Source of the DNA: Candidatus Aerophobota bacterium
GTDB lineage: Bacteria; Aerophobota; Aerophobia; Aerophobales; AE-B3A
Length of the DNA stretch: 12,178 nt
Direction of reading: 5' to 3'
Assembly: GCA_030610725.1 (NCBI GenBank)
Contig: JAUWRE010000010.1
Coordinates: 1 to 12,178 of the forward strand
Every line of letters begins with the position of its first letter. Within the stretch, counting starts at the first letter, position 1. Positions 6,540-12,178 of this stretch are shown piece by piece. Made by a program: the position numbers and the translations under genes. Under the pieces are notes generated by a model, which was given only the letters and a program-made list of their open reading frames with translations, had not been told where the DNA came from and made no database searches.

Positions 6540-7364
6540 TTAGCCTTTTAGTCCTGTAAGAGTTATACCTTTAATGATGCTCCTTTGAGCTATACAGAAG
6601 AAAATAAGGATGGGTAAGGTTACACATGCTACTGCTGCCATTAGTCTGCCCCACATAATTACGCCAAAAGCGTGGAAGGTAGCCAGAAAGATCGGAACAG
6701 TCATTAACTCAATACTATCTATAGCGATTAGAGGCCATGTGAAAGAGTTCCAATTTGCAAGAAAAGTAAATATCGCCAAAGCTGCCAAAGCAGGCTTGGA
6801 AAGCGGCAAGATTATCTGGTAATAGATCCTGAATTTGCTGCACCCATCTATCCTTGCTGCATCTTGCAAGTCACGAGGTATGCCTAGAAAGAACTGCCTT
6901 AAAAGAAAAATGCCGAAGGGGCTAGCAACCATAGGCAAAATCAGCGCGTTGTAACTGTTGATCATTTGAAATTTATAGAGTAGTAAATATCGGGGAACAA
7001 GAAGAACTTCTTCTGGTATCATAAGAGTGGATATGACCAGGAAAAATAGGACATTTTGCCCTTTAAACCTAAGTTGAGCAAAAGCATAAGCTGCTAGCGA
7101 AGATGTCAGTAAAGTAAGAACTATTACAGCTAATGCTATAAATATGCTGTTAAAGAAAGGCCGGAAAATATTAATAACGCTCTCGAATATCACAGAGTAA
7201 TAATTTTCTAGAGTAACCGAACGCGGTATCCAATGTATCGGCCATTCAATTGTATATTTTTCAGGTTTTAAGGAAGTTGAGACCATCCACAGGATGGGAG
7301 AAAACCAAATAAGAGCGAAAGCGAAAATTAACGCAGAGATAACAGCTAGATTGATTTTTTTCAT
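6540..7364 (-). CDS. Sugar ABC transporter permease, CUT1 family (MalG type)
   Basis: This is one of the two membrane subunits of a carbohydrate importer. I start it at the ATG at 7364, which has AAGGG eight bases upstream. A further in-frame ATG at 7382 has no ribosome site. The 274-residue protein has about six hydrophobic helices and the ATPase-contacting EAA loop, here DAARIDGCSKFRIYYQIILP (168-187), typical of MalG-type permeases. It lies 40 bases after the partner permease gene and six bases before the GH2 gene. It is most likely part of one transcript with both. Substrate is inferred from the GH2 neighbour only. Confidence 0.9.
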   Translation of the reverse strand: MKKINLAVISALIFAFALIWFSPILWMVSTSLKPEKYTIEWPIHWIPRSVTLENYYSVIFESVINIFRPFFNSIFIALAVIVLTLLTSSLAAYAFAQLRFKGQNVLFFLVISTLMIPEEVLLVPRYLLLYKFQMINSYNALILPMVASPFGIFLLRQFFLGIPRDLQDAARIDGCSKFRIYYQIILPLSKPALAALAIFTFLANWNSFTWPLIAIDSIELMTVPIFLATFHAFGVIMWGRLMAAVACVTLPILIFFCIAQRSIIKGITLTGLKG

Positions 7365-7404
7365 TAGGTTTCCCTTAACCATTTTGGTACGCTTTCAAAG
7401 GGTC

Positions 7405-8382
7405 TTAATATTCTATTGTTTGCTTCGATAGAACTTTGAATTGCGCCAGAGTAAAGACCATTATGATGACAAATAGCACCCAGGCAATGGCTGAAGCTTC
7501 ACCCATACGATAATACTGAAATCCTGTTTCATAGATATGCTGCACCATAACACGTGAACTCTCAGCAGGACCCCCCCCTGTCATAATAAAAATTTGTCCG
7601 AATATCTTGAAGGATGCGATAATCTGCATAACAATTATAAATAATAGAACAGGCCTCAAACAAGGTAAGGTAATGTACCAAAAATTACTCCATCTACCCG
7701 CACCATCTATTTTTGCTGCTTCGTGTAAAACGTCGGGGATTTCCTGCAGACCTGCCAGGAAAAGTATTGTGTTAAAGCCCACTGTCCACCACAGTGTGGT
7801 TAGCACTACTGCAAATAAGGACCAGCCTCTTTCTAGGAGCCAAGTTTGTGTGGGCAATCTGAGTTGACTAAAATAATAGTTCAACAGACCAAATTGAGGT
7901 CCCAGGATCCACTCCCAAGTCATACAGACGGCTGCCATAGAAAGCATAAATGGAGAAATGAGTAACACTCTGAGAACGATTTTGCCTTTCAAGAAAGGTA
8001 AATTTAGCAGAAGAGCGAAGGCTAATCCCACCCCTATTATCAAAGGCGTTGTTTCTAGCACGAATAGAAACGTATTAATGAGACTAGCTCTAAATAAATG
8101 GTCAAAGGGCAAAGAAATGTAGTGTTTAAAAGCTATGAAAGTTCTTTGCGTCTCAGCAAAATCGTATCGACAAAGAGAAACATAAAAGCCATCAAAGAGA
8201 GGATAAACCCAGAAAATCAGGAAGAAAAGAGCATAAGGAAGAAGATAAAGATAAGGATAAAAAACACTATTTTCGCCTATAGATTTTTCTAAACCTGTTT
8301 TTATTCTAGTCTTAGGTTTTGCTTTCAATGTTCTCACTTTTAATAAATAGGAGGGCGGGGGGGAGGAAAAAATGCCTCTCAC
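7405..8382 (-). CDS. Sugar ABC transporter permease, CUT1 family (MalF/UgpA type)
   Basis: This is the partner membrane subunit of the carbohydrate importer. The frame opens at GTG 8382 (325 residues). The first 20-35 residues are poorly conserved in character, and that start codon sits inside a strong hairpin, so the true start may be the GTG or TTG near residues 16-19 (about 8337 or 8328). Six hydrophobic helices follow from about residue 43. The EAA loop is EAAKIDGAGRWSNFWYITLP (221-240), and the MTGGGP segment (267-272) is typical of MalF/UgpA-like subunits. No nucleotide-binding subunit is encoded nearby, as is common for CUT1 systems that share an MsmK-type ATPase. Confidence 0.9.
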   Translation of the reverse strand: MRGIFSSPPPSYLLKVRTLKAKPKTRIKTGLEKSIGENSVFYPYLYLLPYALFFLIFWVYPLFDGFYVSLCRYDFAETQRTFIAFKHYISLPFDHLFRASLINTFLFVLETTPLIIGVGLAFALLLNLPFLKGKIVLRVLLISPFMLSMAAVCMTWEWILGPQFGLLNYYFSQLRLPTQTWLLERGWSLFAVVLTTLWWTVGFNTILFLAGLQEIPDVLHEAAKIDGAGRWSNFWYITLPCLRPVLLFIIVMQIIASFKIFGQIFIMTGGGPAESSRVMVQHIYETGFQYYRMGEASAIAWVLFVIIMVFTLAQFKVLSKQTIEY

Positions 8383-8390
8383 CCCGCCCC
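8350..8390 (-). promoter_or_regulatory. Strong intercistronic hairpin between binding-protein and permease genes
   Basis: The perfect stem GGGCGGGG/CCCCGCCC (8353-8360/8382-8389) continues inward as GGGAGG/CCTCTC (8361-8366/8375-8380) after one bulged A and with one G-U pair. It closes on an eight-base A-rich loop. It begins 17 bases after the binding-protein stop and has no U-tract, so it is not a standard terminator. By analogy with malE-malF intercistronic repeats it probably protects the upstream message and lowers permease expression. It is far more GC-rich than its surroundings. Confidence 0.7.
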
Positions 8391-8406
8391 TAAATTCACG
8401 GGCTAT

Positions 8407-9675
8407 TTATCGTCCGTCCAGAAATTTGTCTATTTCTGTTGCAGCTTTTTCTAGTGCTTCCTTAGCCGTTAATTGTCCAAGCGTAGCCGATTGAAAAGCC
8501 GTACCTAGCCGATCCCAAATTTCACGCAAGTGTATGGTCCGAGGCAGATAAGCCAACGCAGCGTACTGAAGAGAGGCGTTGTACTGGTGTGGACACTCTG
8601 TTCTAAATTCTTCACTAAAAGCTGCCTCCCGATTGGCAGGAACATGTCCGGCTCTTACCCAACGAAGAGGATGAGTCACCATCCACTCAATAAACTGGAG
8701 TGCGGCATCTATTTTTTCTGCATCTCGTATTTTTTGAACTGGTAACCCAAAAGTGTGGCTATCCACCCATACGGCCGCATTTACTCCGAATTTTGGGAAA
8801 ACAGTATTATCCCATTCTAGTTCTGGTTCCTGTGCTTCAAGACCAAGTAGAGCCCAAGTTCCGTCAGATTTCATGGACGCCTTTTGCGTAATGAATAGCT
8901 GCATATCTTCTATGCATTTTGGAGGTGAGATCCCATACTTTTCAACCATGTCTACCCAAACTTGCAAAGCTTGGATGGATTCTTTGCTATCCAAGAGGCA
9001 TTCCCATTTATCCTCATCGAGAACCCGACCACCGTATTGAGGGATTGTACTCCAGAATTGAACTGCCCATGTGTCCATATTAAATGCATAACCCCACTGG
9101 TCGGTTTTTCCGTCCCCATCTCGATCTTGAGTCAATTTTTTCCCTGCTGCTATATACTCCTCCAGAGTATAGGGTGGGTTAGCTGGATCCAGCCCCGCCT
9201 CACGGAAATGTTTGACGTTGTAGTACATGGTTTGGGGATGGAAATCCAAGGGAGCAGCGTATTGCTCACCCTCATAGAAGGTCCCTTGCCACGTAGCCTC
9301 GAAGAAATCTTCCTCTCTTAGTCCCATTTCGGCTATCTCTTGCGTCATGGCATAGAGCCCTTCCATGGCAGCAAACCGGGGAATATTAGACGTATGAAAC
9401 GCTACTATATCACTCGCCGTTCCTACTTTTATACTGATGGCAAGCTTGTCGTAAAATTGTCCCCAGTCTCCCCATGTTCGTGGTTGTATATCTATCTCAG
9501 GGTGGGTCTGGTTAAATTCCTCTATCAACTTGTGAAAATAAGGACCGTCTACATTACCAAGCCCATGCCACAATCGCAGAGTCACTTTCCCTTGAGCTGA
9601 CGCCCCCACAAGCATTAACATCAGCAAAGCAATACCGATGCTCAGAACTGTCACGCGCTTTACGATCTTACTCAT
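8407..9675 (-). CDS. Sugar-binding protein of an ABC transporter (extracellular solute-binding family 1)
   Basis: This exported receptor binds a carbohydrate and delivers it to the two CUT1 permeases. The ATG at 9675 has AAGGAGG seven bases upstream. The 422-residue protein opens with a basic N-terminus and hydrophobic core, with probable signal-peptidase I cleavage after GASA (about residue 27). There is no lipobox cysteine. The mature N-terminus VTLRLWHGLG (31-40), DIVAFHTSNIPRFAAMEGL (89-107) and the C-terminal half are typical of MalE/UgpB-like proteins. DRDGDGKTD (184-192) is an EF-hand-like calcium loop, as seen in some members of this family. It is the first transport gene of the operon, 125 bases after the regulator. 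Confidence 0.92.
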   Translation of the reverse strand: MSKIVKRVTVLSIGIALLMLMLVGASAQGKVTLRLWHGLGNVDGPYFHKLIEEFNQTHPEIDIQPRTWGDWGQFYDKLAISIKVGTASDIVAFHTSNIPRFAAMEGLYAMTQEIAEMGLREEDFFEATWQGTFYEGEQYAAPLDFHPQTMYYNVKHFREAGLDPANPPYTLEEYIAAGKKLTQDRDGDGKTDQWGYAFNMDTWAVQFWSTIPQYGGRVLDEDKWECLLDSKESIQALQVWVDMVEKYGISPPKCIEDMQLFITQKASMKSDGTWALLGLEAQEPELEWDNTVFPKFGVNAAVWVDSHTFGLPVQKIRDAEKIDAALQFIEWMVTHPLRWVRAGHVPANREAAFSEEFRTECPHQYNASLQYAALAYLPRTIHLREIWDRLGTAFQSATLGQLTAKEALEKAATEIDKFLDGR

Positions 9676-9800
9676 TTCCTAGCCTCCTTTTCTTTAAAGT
9701 GAGTTTAATCTTAATCTATATCGATCTATTTACTCCCTCACCCCCTTTCTGACCTTAATTTCCAGTGTTTACTCCTCACACCAAAAAGAACTTAATTTTT
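9676..9800 (-). other. Gap between regulator and binding-protein genes
   Basis: Apart from the ribosome site of the binding-protein gene, I see no convincing -35/-10 pair, intrinsic terminator, or copy of the TGATA-N5-TATCA operator here. This favours read-through transcription from the lacI-type promoter. An unrecognised promoter remains possible. Confidence 0.4.
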
Positions 9801-10799
9801 CTATGCTGATTCCCTTATTATAAGCTCTACATCCAATACTATTTTCTGAAGCTTATTCACTTTTCCATCAATTCTTCTATGTAAAAGCTTCATTCCCTCA
9901 GATCCTAATTCGTATTTAGGAATATGGACCGTAGTAAGAGGTAATTCTGCAGAAAATCCAAAATCAATATTATCGTAACCAACAACAGCTATCTCCTCAG
10001 GGACTTTGTACCCTTGCCCCTTTAAACCTTTAATTACTCCAAAGGCTACAAGATCACTGTAAGCAAAAACAGCAGTAAAATTTAACTTAGACAGGATTGC
10101 CTTTTTTATTGTTCTATATCCATCCTCCATTTTGAGAGCTCCTTCCTTTAATAATCTAACATCAAACTTAATGCTGTTCTCCGCAAGAGCTTTTTTGTAT
10201 CCCATCATCCTCTCTCTGGCGCTTGATATATAGGAAGGGCCGTTTATCATAAATATTTTTTTATGGCCCTTTTTTATTAGATACTCTATAGCGATAAATG
10301 CTCCTTTTACATCATCGCTAATAACATGGTTTGTCTCAAAAGGGTCAAAGTGCCTTCCTATTAAAACAAAGGGAATTTTTTGCCTTTGTAGTTCCAAAAG
10401 ATCATCAAACTTTTTCTGTACTGGTGCTATAAGCAACCCATCTACTCTTTTTTGGATTAAAGTCTCTAAAGCTTCCTTTTCTCTTTCGTATTTTTCATCT
10501 GTATTACAGAGAATAATGTTATACCCTTTTTTTCTAGCTGTATCTTCTATTCCTCTAACTACACTGGGGAAAAAAGGATTACAGATATCAGCAATTGTAA
10601 CCCCAATGGAAGTGGTTTTTCTGGACCTTAAACTTCTTGCTACTGCGTTAGGTGTATATCCAAGTTTTCGAGCTGCCTCTTCTACCCTCTTTTTAGTGCA
10701 AGGATTGACATATTTGTCTTCATTTCGCAAAGCTCGAGAAACGGTGCTTTTGGAGAATCCAGATATCTTTGCCACATCATCAAGAGTTATCTGTATCAT
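9801..10799 (-). CDS. LacI-family transcriptional regulator
   Basis: This is a DNA-binding repressor (rarely activator) that responds to a sugar. I start it at the ATG at 10799, with AAAGGA six bases upstream, giving 332 residues. The longer frame to 10871 would begin at or before the predicted transcription start. The helix-turn-helix is at residues 5-24 (TLDDVAKISGFSKSTVSRAL) and the hinge at about 51-60 (NAVARSLRSR). A periplasmic-binding-like effector domain follows, with IGVTIADICNPFF (65-77) at its beginning. It is co-oriented with the transporter genes and has its own promoter with an overlapping operator, so autoregulation and control of the sugar operon are likely. The ligand is unknown. 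Confidence 0.92.
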   Translation of the reverse strand: MIQITLDDVAKISGFSKSTVSRALRNEDKYVNPCTKKRVEEAARKLGYTPNAVARSLRSRKTTSIGVTIADICNPFFPSVVRGIEDTARKKGYNIILCNTDEKYEREKEALETLIQKRVDGLLIAPVQKKFDDLLELQRQKIPFVLIGRHFDPFETNHVISDDVKGAFIAIEYLIKKGHKKIFMINGPSYISSARERMMGYKKALAENSIKFDVRLLKEGALKMEDGYRTIKKAILSKLNFTAVFAYSDLVAFGVIKGLKGQGYKVPEEIAVVGYDNIDFGFSAELPLTTVHIPKYELGSEGMKLLHRRIDGKVNKLQKIVLDVELIIRESA

Positions 10800-10871
10800 T
10801 TCTTTTCCTTTGATATCGATGCCATTAAATTTGAAAAATTGCTTCTCACAAAAGATTTTTCTTTTTGACAT

Positions 10872-10886
10872 TGATATTATGTATCA
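10872..10886. promoter_or_regulatory. Probable operator overlapping the -10 of the regulator promoter
   Basis: TGATA (10872-10876) and TATCA (10882-10886) form an inverted repeat with five bases between them, overlapping the -10 hexamer. The placement suits autorepression. The sequence is not the classic LacI-family CG-centred operator, so the binder is inferred from position. Confidence 0.5.
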
Positions 10887-10904
10887 TCGTTCATATTTTG
10901 TCAA
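10876..10904 (-). promoter_or_regulatory. Promoter of the LacI-family gene
   Basis: On the minus strand a perfect TTGACA (10899-10904) and CATAAT (10876-10881) are 17 bases apart. Transcription would begin near 10869, giving about 70 untranslated bases before the chosen start at 10799. Confidence 0.75.
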
Positions 10905-10928
10905 CCCCCCGATTTTTTGTTGATACGT

Positions 10929-10990
10929 AAGCACCAAAGTAAGACTTTGGGAACATCCAAAACAAGACTGTGTAACATTCAAAATGAGAC
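10929..10990. repeat. Three spaced direct repeats at the IS end
   Basis: Copies at 10929-10945, 10952-10968 and 10974-10990, starting 23 and 22 bases apart, follow the consensus AACATYCAAAAYRAGAC. The second and third match at 14 of 17 positions, and the first matches the second at 12 of 17. They lie between the transposase stop (10994) and the element edge, where transposase-binding sites are expected. Confidence 0.7.
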
Positions 10991-10993
10991 AAT

Positions 10994-12178
10994 TTATAGA
11001 TGGTACTCCCGAAGCTTCTGTTTGTCTTTGAAGATCATAATCTTCTTTTTGGGGATAAGACAGACAGTGACCGTATCTTTAGGAAACTTTCCCACCTTCC
11101 ATCTTTCCCCGCCAAAGCTTATAGTTCTATCTTTTTTAACCTTTCTCTGATGATGAAGAGAGAACACATAATCTAGATCAATCTCTTCGGGTAAGGGTCT
11201 TAGTCTACTCTTTCCTTCTCTTATTCCTTTCTTGTAGCGCTCGTTGGGAGTCTCACCAGTTTCCTCATGAACGTACCTTTCGTTGTAGAAGGAGATGAGC
11301 TCATCAAGAACTTTCTCTGCTTCACTTATCTTTACTACCTTGTGCTTCTCACAGAGGAAGGGGAGTCTCCTTTGAAAGTAATCAAGTTGCTTTTCTATCT
11401 TTCCCTTTATCTTTTAGCCCAACTTCCGCATCTTCAAAAAGTAAATGAGTGTTTATGGGGGTTTGCGAGTTCATTCAGTCACTATTTTACGTCGTCACTA
11501 TTTTGGCGTTTTTTCAAGAACGAAAAAAAGAAATCCGATAAATAAAGGGTTTCAGTTATTGGGCTATTTAAAAAAACCCCAATTTCGTTGCTCAATTGCG
11601 GAAGTTGGGTTAGTGAGTGAGCATGAATTACTCCTATTCCTAAAGATTCCAAGGCTCTTTTGAATTGAATCTTTCCTTCATCCTCACCCACAGTATAGGT
11701 AACATGAATCCCTTTGTGTTTTACAAAGCGAAAGATGCTATGCTCATCTACATAAAAGGCTAAAGGAAGGCCGTACTCTTCAATGGTGGTCTCTACGGTT
11801 AAGAGATGATCAAAACTGGTCTCTTTCTCTATTAATCTTCTTCCTACTACCTTGCGGGAATAATCATCCTTGGTTAGGACCAAATCACTAAAAGAGTTTG
11901 TTAAAGGAAGCCAGATATGATGAGAAGTATCATGTTGGAATAAAAAGCCCGGTCCGGGAGTCTCAAAGCGAATGTAGACCTTTTTCTTTTCAGAAGGCTT
12001 TGCATGATAATAGTTATGTCTTAAAGCAAATCTTCGGATACTGTTTCTGGAAAAAGGTCTAGCAAACTTCTTCTCTGCTTGTTCAGCTAAGAAAGAGAAG
12101 TTGAATTTATTCTTGAATCTACCCTCACAGCGCGTTATGTAATAGAGTTCTTCGTGAAAGAACTTTTCTACATCTGGA
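10994..12178 (-). pseudogene. Broken integrase-core (DDE) transposase gene
   Basis: The N-terminal part runs open from the window edge (12177) and reads through HDTSHHIWLPL (first Asp codon 11929-11931), DDYSRKVVGRRL and FYVDEHSIFRF (second Asp codon 11746-11748) to HAHSL. There a 194-bp MITE (11417-11610) interrupts it, giving a false C-terminus that stops at 11482. The gene resumes beyond the MITE in another frame as GKIEKQLDYFQRRLPFLCE (catalytic Glu codon 11393-11395) and ends at 10994. Removing the MITE with one TA copy still leaves one extra A at 11400-11402; without it the protein would read HAHSLKDKGKIEKQ. The rebuilt spacing between second Asp and Glu is 51 residues. The gene is very unlikely to make an active enzyme. 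The N-terminal helix-turn-helix region is outside the window. Confidence 0.85.
11417..11610. mobile_element. 194-bp MITE inside the transposase gene
   Basis: The terminal inverted repeats are GCCCAACTTCCGCA (11417-11430) and TGCGGAAGTTGGGT (11597-11610), matching at 13 of 14 positions. They are flanked by TA on both sides (11415-11416 and 11611-11612). It carries no gene. Inside are a direct repeat GTCACTATTTT (11478-11488, 11494-11504) and a TTTTTTC/GAAAAAA hairpin (11509-11515/11522-11528). TA duplication with such ends fits mobilisation by an IS630/Tc1-mariner-type transposase, which is not in this window. Confidence 0.85.

Larger units (their letters stand above)
10918..12178 (-). mobile_element. 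Insertion sequence, integrase-core type (one end and most of its transposase gene)
   Basis: The element carries a DDE transposase gene running off the window edge and ends near 10918-10922, judged from the outermost direct repeat and a TG at that point. The other end and any target duplication lie outside the window, so the exact boundary is not certain. It is inserted about 14 bases upstream of the -35 of the LacI-family gene. The transposase type suggests ISNCY/IS1202-like or IS481-like. Confidence 0.75.

Noticed and set aside
8350..8390. Hairpin as an intrinsic terminator
   Set aside because: No U-run follows the stem on the transcribed strand, and the genes downstream clearly belong to the same operon.
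10800..10871. 24 extra N-terminal residues on the LacI-family protein
   Set aside because: The upstream ATG lies at or before the predicted transcription start and lacks a ribosome site. The ATG at 10799 has one and starts right before the helix-turn-helix as usual.
10929..10990. Three spaced repeats as a small CRISPR array
   Set aside because: The copies are only 17 bases, differ at several positions, have 5-6 base gaps instead of spacers, and lie at an IS end without cas genes.
11267..11545. Plus-strand frames inside the IS
   Set aside because: They are antisense to the transposase or MITE and show no family features.
11482..11883. 133-residue protein as a real short gene
   Set aside because: It is an internal part of the longer transposase frame that is open to the window edge, and its last 43 or so residues are encoded by the MITE.

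Overview
The window looks like part of a low-GC chromosome from a diderm (two-membrane), probably anaerobic, free-living bacterium. The evidence is AT-rich third positions, solute-binding proteins with ordinary signal peptides and no lipobox cysteine, and abundant dispersed palindromic repeats of the kind common in genomes of uncultivated lineages. I cannot assign a phylum from this sequence.

Positions 1-956 (+ strand): the 3' part of pgsA, then pgpA overlapping it by ATGA. These are two consecutive steps of phosphatidylglycerol synthesis. Positions 957-1204 lie between convergent genes and hold a palindromic repeat element with 30-bp arms around a highly structured core. The core resembles the right end / guide-RNA scaffold of an IS200/IS605-type element. 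Positions 1205-4430 (- strand): a promoter, a cobalamin riboswitch, a leader full of repeats, and then btuF, btuC and btuD, a vitamin B12 importer. The riboswitch fixes the substrate class, which the proteins alone would leave open (iron-siderophore or cobalamin).

Positions 4431-4709 hold no gene I can recognise. Positions 4710-10904 (- strand) form a carbohydrate-use locus. In transcription order it holds a LacI-family regulator with its own promoter and operator, a sugar-binding protein, two CUT1 permeases, and a glycoside hydrolase family 2 enzyme. The likely scheme is that the binding protein and permeases import a beta-linked oligosaccharide or glycoside, the GH2 enzyme cleaves it, and the LacI protein senses a product. 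No MalK-type ATPase is present, so one is presumably supplied in trans. A very strong hairpin sits between the binding-protein gene and the first permease gene.

Positions about 10918-12178: one end and most of the transposase gene of an insertion sequence of the integrase-core (ISNCY/IS1202- or IS481-like) kind. It is inserted just upstream of the lacI-type promoter. The transposase is broken twice: by a 194-bp MITE with inverted ends and a TA duplication, and by a one-base frameshift next to the catalytic glutamate codon. The IS end carries three spaced direct repeats that look like transposase-binding sites.

I found no clear new multi-gene system. The most unusual items are the structured palindromic element at 1003-1213, the repeat-invaded riboswitch leader, and the MITE-in-IS nest with the multi-repeat IS end.
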